Positions 53,575 through 62,535 of a stretch of DNA of 64,000 bases are shown here, piece after piece. The position numbers were made by a program, and so were the translations under genes. Under the pieces are notes generated by a model. It made no database searches, was not told where the DNA came from, and saw only the letters and a list, made by a program, of their open reading frames with translations. Each line of letters starts with the position of its first letter. Position 1 is the first letter of the stretch. Location of the stretch: assembly GCA_011176685.1 (NCBI GenBank), contig DUED01000037.1:85061-149060 (forward strand), in the 5' to 3' direction. This DNA comes from Anaerolineae bacterium (GTDB lineage Bacteria; Chloroflexota; Anaerolineae; Anaerolineales; Anaerolineaceae).

Positions 53575-54798
53575 ATGAATAAGTACAATCAAAAATTAGG
53601 CGATTTTGTAATTATTAACCCAGAGTCAATGGGGAAGGATTATCCTTATACTGAAATTGAGTATGTTGAAATTTCCTCTATTGGTAGCGGTACTTTAGAA
53701 GGAACAAATATAACTTCGGTAGAAAATGCCCCAAGTCGAGCAAAGAGGATTGTTAAACACGGAGATACTATTTTATCTACTGTTAGGCCAAACAGAAGAT
53801 CTTTTTTATTTATCAAGCAACCGCCAAAAAACATGATTGTATCAACTGGCTTTGCTGTCCTCCGCCCAAGCAAAGAACTCGATCCTAGATACTTATATTG
53901 TTTAATTCGCCAACAAAAATTTACTGATTACTTGGCTAATAATGCTAAAGGTGCAGCCTACCCGGCAGTAGATTCAGATACTATTAAAAGGGCTGAATTA
54001 TTTATTCCCCCCCTTCTCACCCAACAGAAAATCGCATCCATCCTCTCCGCTTATGATGACCTCATTGAAAACAACACCCGCCGCATCCATATTCTGGAAG
54101 ATATGGCGCAGGCCATCTACCGCGAGTGGTTCGTCCATTTCCGCTTCCCCGGGCATGAAGATGTGAAACTGGTCGGGAGCGAGCTGGGGATGACCCCGGA
54201 GGGGTGGAATATTGTTGAAGCTGGAAATCGCTTTATTGTTTTATTAGGAGGAACTCCTTCTACAAAAGTAGATAAATACTGGCAGAATGGTACAGTAGCA
54301 TGGATTAATTCAAGTAAAGTTAATGAATTTCGTGTAATTGATGAAACTGAATTTATTACTGAAGAAGCCTTAAGTAACTCCTCAGCAAAACTATTACCAA
54401 AGAGGTCAACATTAATTGCAATTACTGGAGCCACATTAGGGCAGGTTAGTTTATTAGAAATAGAAGCTGCAGCAAATCAATCAATTGTTGGAGTTTATGA
54501 TAATGAAGGCTATTTTGGTGAATATCTTTACCTAAAGTTCTGTGAAATTATTGAAAAATTGATTGGTAAAGCTAGTGGTAGTGCTCAGCAGCATATAAAT
54601 AAAGGAGTTGTTGCTGACACACAATTACTGATACCTAATAAACCGGTGATAAGTAAATTTAGGATTATCATACGCCCCTACTTTGATCTGGTTGTGAATT
54701 TGATGTATAAAAACAAAAATCTCCGCCTCACACGCGATCTACTGCTTCCGCGATTGATTTCAGGGGAGTTGGATGTGAGGAACTTAAACGTAGGATAA
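53575..54798 (+). CDS. hsdS: Type I restriction-modification specificity subunit HsdS
   Basis: 407 aa with two target-recognition domains and two conserved helical regions: the central one is LTQQKIASILSAYDDLIENNTRRIHILEDMAQAIYREWF (about 155-200), the second at the end (NKNLRLTRDLLLPRLISGELDV). The start follows the hsdM stop by four bases. Base composition is visibly more AT-rich in the two recognition domains than in the conserved regions, which is common where these domains are exchanged. It sets the DNA target of the complex. Confidence 0.95.
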   Translation: MNKYNQKLGDFVIINPESMGKDYPYTEIEYVEISSIGSGTLEGTNITSVENAPSRAKRIVKHGDTILSTVRPNRRSFLFIKQPPKNMIVSTGFAVLRPSKELDPRYLYCLIRQQKFTDYLANNAKGAAYPAVDSDTIKRAELFIPPLLTQQKIASILSAYDDLIENNTRRIHILEDMAQAIYREWFVHFRFPGHEDVKLVGSELGMTPEGWNIVEAGNRFIVLLGGTPSTKVDKYWQNGTVAWINSSKVNEFRVIDETEFITEEALSNSSAKLLPKRSTLIAITGATLGQVSLLEIEAAANQSIVGVYDNEGYFGEYLYLKFCEIIEKLIGKASGSAQQHINKGVVADTQLLIPNKPVISKFRIIIRPYFDLVVNLMYKNKNLRLTRDLLLPRLISGELDVRNLNVG

Positions 54799-54806
54799 GT
54801 GTAAAA

Positions 54807-56417
54807 ATGGCTATTGAAGAAAAAATTAAACAAGCTGATGATGCTTTGATAAAAAACGATCTGCCTTTAGCAAAAGAATTGATTGATCAGCTTGAAATAG
54901 ATTTTTCGACCTTGGACAACAATCTTCCTAACATGTATTTATTATCAAATTTTGGGGGTATTTTGATTGATTATGGTTCTTGGGTAAATGATTTGAAAAT
55001 AATAAAAAGGGGCGTGCGAAAAATAAAAAAAATTGAAGATTTCATTCAGAAAACCCAATTACCTATTGCTCATTTTTATAACTTAGCTAATGGATATGCT
55101 TCGATGAGAAAATTTACACATTTCAAAGCATTTGAAAACGGCATGATTCCTGTTGAATATACTAATGAAAAAGGAAATTATAGAAAAGCAATACAAATAG
55201 CATCTATAAAAAAATTAGAAGAACATGAAAAGAAAATATTGCCAGATCTTTATACAAATTATGGAAATACGCTTGACGCAATGGGAAGGCCAGTTGAGGC
55301 TTTAGAATTTTTTAATAGGGCATTAGTTATCAACCCCAATAAACCTGAAGCATTAGGCAATAAAGCTATTACTTTAAAACATCTAGCCTTTTATGCATAT
55401 GGTTACCCCCATCTTTTCATTCTTGAAGCCAAACGGTTATTGGAGTTGGCGCTTGATAATTCACCTCATCCACAACTAAAAAAATATTTAATTCATCATC
55501 AAGATCAAATTCATGAATTCATAAGTACTCATAAATCAGATTTGAAAATAGAACAATACAAAACCTCTACCCCAAAATCGACCTTCCATAAATTTCTAAG
55601 AGAATTCTGTTTTAAATATGGTCTTTATTTGACACCATCGACATTAATTGGAGCAAGGGAACATCAATTTTTCGGGGACCCATTGTTCATATCAAAAATG
55701 GTGGCCGATCTCGAGGATACAAATAAATTTGATAGATATATCACATTCTTTAATCAAATTAAACAAGATTATATTTTCGCACGTTACTTATTAGTACAAT
55801 CACAATATCGAGCCAATCACGTTGATGTAATTGACCAGGATGTTGATTATTATTATCCTTTAGATTATTCAATCACTAGTTCCTATGGGGAAATGTTAAA
55901 AGTATCCTATCGCTTAGCTGTGGATACATTAGATAAAATTGGCTTCTTTATAAAAGATTACTGCAAAATAATGTCTCCTGCAGTCGATGAGGTGAATTTT
56001 AGAAATGCTTTTTCACCGAATAATCGATCTAATGAACTTAGGCCTGAAATTAAGCATATGAAAAATAAATATCTTTATGGGTTGATGGATCTTGCGTCAG
56101 ATATGAAAAGGGATGGTTATTATTCTTTCATTTATAATCGTAGAAATGCTTTAACCCATCGATTTATATCAATACATAGTGAGCTTATGGTGAAAGGAGG
56201 GGAAAATAAGGATATCCCAAGAATTCACCTGCAAGATTTTATTGACGAAACAATTCATGCGCTTAAAATTTTAAAATCAGCAATAATTTACCTTATCCTT
56301 TTTGTTGATGTTGAAGAAAAAAAGAGTATTAAAAAAGGTGTAACAGTGCCAATAATACCGACAAAAGTCGAAGGCGTGCTAAGATGGGAACCTTATAAAG
56401 GGGATAAAAATGTATGA
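54807..56417 (+). CDS. TPR and HEPN (LA2681-like) protein embedded in the restriction operon
   Basis: 536 aa. N-terminal helical and TPR-like part (about 140-190: LYTNYGNTLDAMGRPVEALEFFNRALVINPNKPEALGNKAI). The C-terminal half matches HEPN domains of the LA2681 type, with the RX4H catalytic signature in R446-N-A-L-T-H451 (RNRRNALTHR region). HEPN proteins of this kind are RNases in many anti-phage and toxin systems. The gene is AT-rich, unlike hsdM and hsdR. It starts 9 bases after hsdS and overlaps the hsdR start by eight bases (ATGTATGA), so it is co-translated with the restriction system. Role inferred as an added RNase effector. Confidence 0.8.
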   Translation: MAIEEKIKQADDALIKNDLPLAKELIDQLEIDFSTLDNNLPNMYLLSNFGGILIDYGSWVNDLKIIKRGVRKIKKIEDFIQKTQLPIAHFYNLANGYASMRKFTHFKAFENGMIPVEYTNEKGNYRKAIQIASIKKLEEHEKKILPDLYTNYGNTLDAMGRPVEALEFFNRALVINPNKPEALGNKAITLKHLAFYAYGYPHLFILEAKRLLELALDNSPHPQLKKYLIHHQDQIHEFISTHKSDLKIEQYKTSTPKSTFHKFLREFCFKYGLYLTPSTLIGAREHQFFGDPLFISKMVADLEDTNKFDRYITFFNQIKQDYIFARYLLVQSQYRANHVDVIDQDVDYYYPLDYSITSSYGEMLKVSYRLAVDTLDKIGFFIKDYCKIMSPAVDEVNFRNAFSPNNRSNELRPEIKHMKNKYLYGLMDLASDMKRDGYYSFIYNRRNALTHRFISIHSELMVKGGENKDIPRIHLQDFIDETIHALKILKSAIIYLILFVDVEEKKSIKKGVTVPIIPTKVEGVLRWEPYKGDKNV

Positions 56418-59400
56418 TTTCACCGAAGAAACCTTAGTTGAACAGCCTGCCATTCAGCTTTTTGCTGAATTGGGCTGGGAGACTGTGGATTGCATGGAAG
56501 AAGAATTCGGTCCTTATGGCACGCTCGGGCGAGAGCACCGCGGTCAGGTTGTGCTTGCGCGTTTCTTGCGCTCTGCACTGGAAAACCTCAACCCACAACT
56601 CCCTGATGCCGCTATTCAAGCAGCCATGGATACGCTCACTCGCAGCCGTGGTCTGAGTACACTTGCCAATGCCAACAAAGAGATTTACACATTTCTAAAA
56701 GATGGGATTCTGGTCCATTTTCAAGGTGAAAATGGCGAGGAAGTGCAGCAGCGTGTGCAGGTGATCGACTGGAATGAACCTGAGAACAATCATTTCTTGT
56801 TGGCTTCCCAACTGTGGGTGACTGGAGAGATGTACACCCGCCGTCCTGACCTGGTGGGGTTTGTCAATGGTCTTCCCCTTGTATTTATTGAATTAAAAGC
56901 AGCCCATAAACGCCTGAAAACAGCATTTGATCAAAATTTGCGTGATTATAAAAACACTATCCCTCATATCTTCTGGTATAACGCTTTCATCATCCTCTCC
57001 AACGGCAGCGATACCAAAATTGGCAGTATCACCTCCCCCTGGGAACATTTCAGCGAGTGGAAGAAAATCAACAGTGAGGGAGAAGAAGGCATTATTTCAC
57101 TGGAAACCGTTATTCGAGGAACCTGCGAAAAGTCACTATTACTTGACATTGTAGAAAATTTTATTCTTTTTGCTGATGCAGAAGGTGGAACTAAAAAACT
57201 TATCGCCAAGAACCATCAGTATCTTGGTGTTAATAAGTCTTATAAAGCAGTTCGTAATATTCGTGAAAATCAAGGTAAGTTGGGCGTCTTCTGGCACACC
57301 CAGGGCAGCGGTAAAAGCTACTCAATGATTTTTTTCTCCCAAAAAGTGCTGCGCAAGCTGCCTGGCAATTGGTCTTTTGTAGTGGTGACCGACCGCCGGG
57401 CACTGGATTCGCAAATTTATAAAAATTTCTCCAGCACGGGCATTGTTACCGAACCGGATCATGTGGTGCGCGCGGACAGTGGGGAGCATCTGCAGACTCT
57501 TTTACAGGAAGACCACCGTTATGTCTTCACTCTCATCCAAAAATTCCAAACGGAACATGGTGAGATATATCCTGCTCTTTCTGACCGCTCGGATGTTATT
57601 GTGATGACGGATGAAGCGCACCGCACACAGTATGATATTCTGGCTTTGAACATGCGAAATGCCTTACCTAAGGCTGCTTTTATAGGATTCACAGGCACAC
57701 CATTGATTGCCGTGGAAGAAAAGACCAGGGAAGTTTTCGGTGATTATGTCAGTGTCTACAACTTCAAGCAGTCGGTAGAAGACAAGGCGACAGTCCCGCT
57801 GTTCTATGAAAACCGCATTCCTGAACTGCAGTTGACGAATGAGCATCTTCAGGAAGATATGCTGGAGATAATTGATGCTGCGGTGCTGTATGAAGACCAG
57901 GAGCGCAAGCTCGAGCGTGAGTTTGCTAGAGAATACCACCTTATCACCCGTGATAAGCGCCTCGATACAATTGGAAAGGACATTGTAGAACACTTAGTGG
58001 GTAGAGGATTCCATGGTAAGGCTATCGTCATTTCCATCGATAAAGCTACTGCTGTAAAGATGTATGACAAAGTACAAAAATATTGGCATAAGAAGATCGA
58101 GCAGCTAAAGAATCAATTGAAACAAGCGGACGCCTATGACCGTGAAGAGCTTGAAAACCTGATTGCTTATATGGAAGAAACTGATATGGCCGTGGTTGTT
58201 TCTCAATCCCAGAACGAGATAGAGGATTTGCGTGCAAGAGGCGCAGAAATCGAAGCACATCGGCGCCGTATGCTCACAGAAGATATGTCTAAGAAATTCA
58301 AATATGATGATGATCCTTTCCGCATTGTCTTTGTCTGTGCTATGTGGATGACTGGTTTTGATATCCCCAGCTGCTCAACGATCTACCTCGACAAACCCAT
58401 GCGCAATCATACCCTTATGCAGGCTATTGCCAGAGCTAACCGAGTATGGAAAGATAAGGTTAATGGATTAATCGTGGATTACATTGGCATCTTCCGTAAT
58501 TTGGAAAAGGCGCTTGCAATCTATGGGTCAGCCTCTGGGGGTGGGATAAAAGAAGGCGACATGCCAGTTGAAATCAAAGCTGTACTGGTTGAACGTTTAC
58601 AAGAAGCTATCATTGAAACAATTGAATTTCTTACTGAAAACGGTATTGATCTGGGAGCAATTCAAGGCTCACAAGGATTTGAGCGAATCAAACTTTTGGA
58701 TGAAGCTGTCCGAGTTCTTAATCCAGATGATGCAGTTGAGGCAGTTTTGGTTAATGATGATACCAAACGCAGATTTTTACTATTAGCAAATAATGTAGGT
58801 CGTTTATTCAAAGCTATCTTACCTGATCGTCGGGCAAATGATTTTAGGATAACCCGTAAAGCAATTGTCGTTATTGCAGACAAAATACGATCGTTATCTC
58901 CAGAAGTAGATATTTCCAAGGTAATGGAAGAAGTTGAAGACCTTTTAGATAAATCGGTTAGCCCCATTGGCTATAAAATTCGAGAAGGTTCTGGCAAATA
59001 TGAGAGAGAGCGACTGTATGATTTAAGTAAGATCGATTTCGATGCATTAGCCCGAAGATTTGAAAAAAGCCGCAAGCGGATTGAAGCTGAGAAGCTCCGG
59101 GGTATTATCAGCAATAAACTCAAAAAGATGGTGCGCTTGAATAAATCTCGCCTGAATTATCTTGAGAAGTTCCAGCAAATAATCGATGAGTACAACCTTG
59201 GAGCTTCCAGTGTTGATGTTCTATTTGCAAAACTTCTTAGCTTTGCCAAGGAATTAAACGAGGAAGAACAACGTGGGATTGCCGAGAACCTAAATGAAGA
59301 AGAATTAGCAATCTTTGACTTGCTCACACGACCAGATATGAAGTTATCTAAAAAAGATGAAAATAATGTAAAGAAAGTTGCATGTGAATTGTTAGAAACT

Positions 59401-59604
59401 CTCATAGCCGAGCGCTTAGTATTGGATTGGCGAAAACGACAGCAGACAAGGGCAGCAGTACGTTTAGCTATTGAAGTAAATCTGGAAAATTTGCCAGCAG
59501 TATTTGAAACTGATATTTATAATAAAAAATGCAACTTGGTTTACCAACATATTTATGATTCGTATTTTGGGCTAGGGAAAAGTGTTTATTCGCTAGCTGG
59601 TTAA
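56410..59604 (+). CDS. hsdR: Type I restriction endonuclease subunit HsdR
   Basis: 1064 aa. N-terminal PD-(D/E)XK nuclease domain (RRPDLVGFVNGLPLVFIELKAAH, Asp near 147 and ELK near 161-163), then the superfamily-2 translocase: Walker A HTQGSGKSYSM (about residue 295), DEAH (TDEAHRTQYD, about 401), GFTGTPL, and motif VI QAIARANRVWK. The C-terminal helical domain docks on the methylase. The start overlaps the HEPN gene. It cuts DNA after translocation; it is the last gene of hsdM-hsdS-X-hsdR. Confidence 0.96.
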   Translation: MYDFTEETLVEQPAIQLFAELGWETVDCMEEEFGPYGTLGREHRGQVVLARFLRSALENLNPQLPDAAIQAAMDTLTRSRGLSTLANANKEIYTFLKDGILVHFQGENGEEVQQRVQVIDWNEPENNHFLLASQLWVTGEMYTRRPDLVGFVNGLPLVFIELKAAHKRLKTAFDQNLRDYKNTIPHIFWYNAFIILSNGSDTKIGSITSPWEHFSEWKKINSEGEEGIISLETVIRGTCEKSLLLDIVENFILFADAEGGTKKLIAKNHQYLGVNKSYKAVRNIRENQGKLGVFWHTQGSGKSYSMIFFSQKVLRKLPGNWSFVVVTDRRALDSQIYKNFSSTGIVTEPDHVVRADSGEHLQTLLQEDHRYVFTLIQKFQTEHGEIYPALSDRSDVIVMTDEAHRTQYDILALNMRNALPKAAFIGFTGTPLIAVEEKTREVFGDYVSVYNFKQSVEDKATVPLFYENRIPELQLTNEHLQEDMLEIIDAAVLYEDQERKLEREFAREYHLITRDKRLDTIGKDIVEHLVGRGFHGKAIVISIDKATAVKMYDKVQKYWHKKIEQLKNQLKQADAYDREELENLIAYMEETDMAVVVSQSQNEIEDLRARGAEIEAHRRRMLTEDMSKKFKYDDDPFRIVFVCAMWMTGFDIPSCSTIYLDKPMRNHTLMQAIARANRVWKDKVNGLIVDYIGIFRNLEKALAIYGSASGGGIKEGDMPVEIKAVLVERLQEAIIETIEFLTENGIDLGAIQGSQGFERIKLLDEAVRVLNPDDAVEAVLVNDDTKRRFLLLANNVGRLFKAILPDRRANDFRITRKAIVVIADKIRSLSPEVDISKVMEEVEDLLDKSVSPIGYKIREGSGKYERERLYDLSKIDFDALARRFEKSRKRIEAEKLRGIISNKLKKMVRLNKSRLNYLEKFQQIIDEYNLGASSVDVLFAKLLSFAKELNEEEQRGIAENLNEEELAIFDLLTRPDMKLSKKDENNVKKVACELLETLIAERLVLDWRKRQQTRAAVRLAIEVNLENLPAVFETDIYNKKCNLVYQHIYDSYFGLGKSVYSLAG

Positions 59605-59664
59605 ATCTTTAATTTGTGTATTAATTCATTAATTCTTAAGTAGTACAACATTGCGGCTTATCCC

Positions 59665-59770
59665 TTCATTTGACTAATATGTCATTGCGAACCTCGCGCA
59701 ATGGGCGAGGTGAAGCAATCTCAAACTTTAACTTACGGTGAGGGTCTGCAAAAGCATGAGATTACCGCGC
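59665..59770 (+). repeat. REP-like element, copy 3 (right of restriction operon)
   Basis: Same orientation and nearly identical to copy 2 over about 100 bases (TTTGACTAATATGTCATTGCG onwards, and CAAACTTTAACTTACGGTGAG). It shares with copy 1 the AATGGGCGAGG variant. Confidence 0.88.
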
Positions 59771-59877
59771 TTCGCTCGCATCGCGAAGCACTCTGTAAGA
59801 GTCGCGTAGCATTCCCTTGGGAAATGATGAACAGCCTCAACATGTCATCGCGTCATCGCGCAGCATACTTTTCTTGT

Positions 59878-59898
59878 ATTCGTTCCTTAGAAACGAAT
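59878..59898 (+). repeat. 21-bp palindrome, right copy
   Basis: Half-site ATTCGTTCCT, central T, AGAAACGAAT: one base differs from the left copy at 51823, which makes it imperfect. Confidence 0.8.
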
Positions 59899-60073
59899 CA
59901 TGAAAAAACGTAAATGTGTCAACTTATGTCAAGTCGGAGACATTTGCAAGAGCAAAGGTCGCCGCAAGGCGGGGTAAGATCGCCGTAAGGTGGGGTAAGT
60001 AAGCACTCTCTTGAGGGCTAATCTTCCCTTGCAAAGGCACACAATATTAACAGCGAATCGTTGCGATTCTTAT

Positions 60074-60108
60074 AAAAAACAAAGACACGATTTACTGTGT
60101 CTCTGTTT
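60074..60108 (-). terminator. Terminator after rplL
   Basis: In the minus direction CAGAGACAC, loop AGTAAATC, GTGTCTTTG (9 bp with one G-T pair), then TTTTTTATAAG. It ends the ribosomal operon on its downstream side, facing the restriction island. Confidence 0.85.
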
Positions 60109-60138
60109 TAGGTCTTAAATACTTTATGGATGATGAAC

Positions 60139-60513
60139 TTATAACAGTTCTACCACTGCACCGGCAGCTTCCAGCTTGGATTTAGCGTCTTTGGCCGCTT
60201 CCTTGCCGACCTGCGTGAGCACTTTGGAGCCTGCGGTTTCCGCCATGGTTTTAGCGTCAACCAAACCCAGACTGGTGAGCTGGCGGAGGGCTTTGATGAC
60301 GTCAATCTTCTTGGCGCCAGTTTCCTTGAGGACTACATCAAACTCGGTCTGTTCCTCAGCCGCTTCAACAGCGGCGCCGGGGGCTGCAGCAGCCACCGCA
60401 ACAGGTGCAGCAGCGGAAACGCCCCACTCTTCCTCCAGGGTTTTCACAAGCTCAGCCGCTTCCAAGACGGTGAGTTTGCTCAGTTGTTCAGCTAATTTCT
60501 TCAAGTCTGCCAT
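60139..60513 (-). CDS. rplL: 50S ribosomal protein L7/L12
   Basis: 124 aa. N-terminal dimerisation segment ([26 protein letters not shown]), Ala-rich hinge, and the C-terminal factor-binding domain ([68 protein letters not shown]). It is the stalk protein, bound through L10, that recruits translation factors. GGAGAA precedes the ATG. It ends the cluster; rpoB does not follow in this window. Confidence 0.97.
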   Translation of the reverse strand: MADLKKLAEQLSKLTVLEAAELVKTLEEEWGVSAAAPVAVAAAAPGAAVEAAEEQTEFDVVLKETGAKKIDVIKALRQLTSLGLVDAKTMAETAGSKVLTQVGKEAAKDAKSKLEAAGAVVELL

Positions 60514-60565
60514 TGATTTTTCTCCTTTCTAATTTATGATTCGTTGTTAGTAAATTGACAATTTA

Positions 60566-61099
60566 TTATCCGGCTGCAGGGGCAGCTTCTTTTTCCGAGT
60601 AGGACATGAGCACGGCTGCCACAGCGCGGGCGGGCTCGGCCAATGTGCGCACAAACTGGGCAGCAGGCGCTGCGATCATCGCCAGCAGTTGGGCACGCAT
60701 TTGCGGCATTGGCGGCAGGTTAGCCAAAGTAATGACCTGTTCAACATCAATTGGGTCGCCATTCAGGTAACCACCCTTGAAAGTGAAAATTTCCCTGACT
60801 ACTTTAGAACTATTAAAGACCTTGGCTAAACTGGATGGATCTTCAAAAGCAAAACCCACGATAGAACTGCCATCAAAAATACCCTGGTCCTCATAACCCG
60901 CATTCTTTAACGCGATATTCATCAAGGTATTCTTAATCACATGTATTTCGCCGCCAATATCGCGTGCCTCGCTACGTAGCGCAGTGATTTCTCTCATGCT
61001 CATTTTTGAGTAGGACAGCACAAACACTGCCTGGCTGTCCTTTAACCAATTTTCATACTGGGTTACTAATGCTTTCTTTTGCTCTTTTGTAAATGCCAA
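60566..61099 (-). CDS. rplJ: 50S ribosomal protein L10
   Basis: 177 aa. L10 motifs: LAFTKEQKKALVTQYENWLKDSQAVFVLSYSKMSMREITALRSEARDIGGEIHVIKNTLM, VGFAFEDPSSLAKVF, and the C-terminal helix that binds L7/L12. The start is a TTG, placed by AGGAGGTGA ten bases before it; no ATG is in frame near by, and the longer frame to 61171 would enter the leader. It regulates its own mRNA with L7/L12 through the leader upstream. Confidence 0.95.
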   Translation of the reverse strand: MAFTKEQKKALVTQYENWLKDSQAVFVLSYSKMSMREITALRSEARDIGGEIHVIKNTLMNIALKNAGYEDQGIFDGSSIVGFAFEDPSSLAKVFNSSKVVREIFTFKGGYLNGDPIDVEQVITLANLPPMPQMRAQLLAMIAAPAAQFVRTLAEPARAVAAVLMSYSEKEAAPAAG

Positions 61100-61184
61100 C
61101 GGACACTCACCTCCTTCACAAATAAAATAGTCTCTGCCGATTCTCTCTCGGGCAAAGACTATCAAATCCACGATCTGGATGACA

Positions 61185-61240
61185 CTTCACCTGAGCAGGA
61201 GATTAAGCCCTGGTTGGGCACCGGCTGTCTTGGGCGAAAA
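61185..61240 (-). promoter_or_regulatory. L10 leader RNA (autoregulatory element of rplJL)
   Basis: On the minus strand: CCAAGACAGCCGGTGCC, then GGGCTTAATCTCCTGCTCAGGTG. This matches the conserved L10 leader pattern of a kink-turn-like stem with AAGACAGC-GGTG and CTTAATC-CCTGC-AGGT segments. The L10-L12 complex is known to bind such leaders and repress translation. Confidence 0.85.
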
Positions 61241-61265
61241 TTGTTAAATGTTCGCGCTTATTATA

Positions 61266-61982
61266 TCACTCCATTTCCATATTCAATGCCTGCTGTGAGT
61301 CAACTTTAACACCAGGACCCATGGTGGAGGTAACTGTTACTCTTCTAACATAGACACCTTTGGCTGCGGGTGGTCTAGCTTTGGAAATAGCATTCATCAG
61401 GACTGCCATGTTTTCATAGAGCTTTTTTGCCTCAAAAGAAGTCTTACCGATGGGCACGTGGATATTGGCTGTTTTGTCCAGCCGGAATTCAATACGACCA
61501 GCTTTGGCTTCTTTGACGGCGCGCGGCAGGTCTTGTGCTTTGACAACTGTGCCGGCTTTGGGATTAGGCATCAAGCCGCGCGGTCCTAAAACCTTACCAA
61601 GTCGACCAGCTTTACTCATCATATCGGGCGTTGATATGGCAACATCGAAATCAATCCAGCCGCCCTGAATCTTTTTTATCCAATTATCATCATCTGAAAT
61701 GTAATCAGCACCGGCTTTTTTGGCGGCTTGAGCACCTTCACCTTGAACAAAAACTAGCACTTTTACAGTTTTACCTAATCCGTGCGGGAGCACAACTACA
61801 TCACGAACCTGCTGTTCTGCCATGCGGGGGTCCAAGCCCATGTGAAGATGCACCTCGACGGTAGAGTCAAATTTCGTGAAAGACGTTTCTTTGACTAATC
61901 CCAGCGCTTCTTGTGGACTATAAGATGTTTCGGGGTTTACTTTTGCTTTTGCTTCTAAATATTTCTTTCCGTGTTTTGCCAT
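61266..61982 (-). CDS. rplA: 50S ribosomal protein L1
   Basis: 238 aa. Starts [99 protein letters not shown] and [18 protein letters not shown] are conserved. It binds the L1 stalk of 23S rRNA and often represses its own operon with L11. GAAGGAGAAATC precedes the ATG; a longer frame upstream runs into the intergenic region. Confidence 0.97.
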   Translation of the reverse strand: MAKHGKKYLEAKAKVNPETSYSPQEALGLVKETSFTKFDSTVEVHLHMGLDPRMAEQQVRDVVVLPHGLGKTVKVLVFVQGEGAQAAKKAGADYISDDDNWIKKIQGGWIDFDVAISTPDMMSKAGRLGKVLGPRGLMPNPKAGTVVKAQDLPRAVKEAKAGRIEFRLDKTANIHVPIGKTSFEAKKLYENMAVLMNAISKARPPAAKGVYVRRVTVTSTMGPGVKVDSQQALNMEME

Positions 61983-62036
61983 GATTTCTCCTTCGTGGTG
62001 ATGGCGGGCACAAATAGTGCCCTCCCACAAATTACA

Positions 62037-62462
62037 TTAATCTTCGACAGTAATGCCCATATTCCTTGCGGTGCCTTTGATCTGGTTCATTGCGTTTTCG
62101 ATATCGAGGGCGTTCATGTCCTTTATCTTAATTTTCGCAATTTCGCGAATCTGATCTTGAGTCACGCTGCCAACCTTTTCACGGTTGGGCATATCCGATC
62201 CTTTTTCAACACCGGCAGCTTTTTTCAGTAATTCAGCCGTGGGGGGGGTTTTAAGCACAAAAGTGAAGGAGCCATCTACATAGACTGTTATTTCTGCAGG
62301 GATGATTTCGCCTATTTTACTTTGTGTGCGGGCGTTATATTCCTTACAGAACTGCATAATGTTGATGCCATGTCCTGCTAGAGCAGGACCAATAGGCGGG
62401 GCTGGATTTGCTTTGCCGGCTGAGACATTTAATTTTACGATTGCTTTAACTTTCTTTGCCAT
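62037..62462 (-). CDS. rplK: 50S ribosomal protein L11
   Basis: 141 aa. [47 protein letters not shown] is the N-terminal domain with the proline-rich thiostrepton-binding face, and [28 protein letters not shown] the C-terminal rRNA-binding domain. It co-operates with L10/L12 at the factor-binding site. It precedes rplA by 54 bases on the same strand. Confidence 0.98.
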   Translation of the reverse strand: MAKKVKAIVKLNVSAGKANPAPPIGPALAGHGINIMQFCKEYNARTQSKIGEIIPAEITVYVDGSFTFVLKTPPTAELLKKAAGVEKGSDMPNREKVGSVTQDQIREIAKIKIKDMNALDIENAMNQIKGTARNMGITVED

Positions 62463-62535
62463 AATATTTCTCCTTGAGTGGTTTTAGCGGGTGAATTGGG
62501 TCACCCTCCCACGAACCTCCCTGCCAGGAAGTTGT

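Larger units (their letters stand above)
59605..60138 (+). other. Repeat-rich gap between hsdR and rplL
   Basis: No gene seen. Holds REP copy 3, the right palindrome, a 21-base tandem pair with GTCGCCGCAAGGCGGGGTAAG and TCGCCGTAAGGTGGGGTAAG (about 59968-60000), and a possible inverted end (AAATGTGTCAAC ... GGAGACATTT, about 59911-59944). Then the rplL terminator. Confidence 0.6.

Noticed and set aside
59701..59913. 70-codon frame after hsdR
   Set aside because: It starts inside REP copy 3 and runs through repeat-derived sequence.
49284..60000. Possible CRISPR array
   Set aside because: Only a few dispersed copies of a long repeat, without regular spacers or Cas genes.
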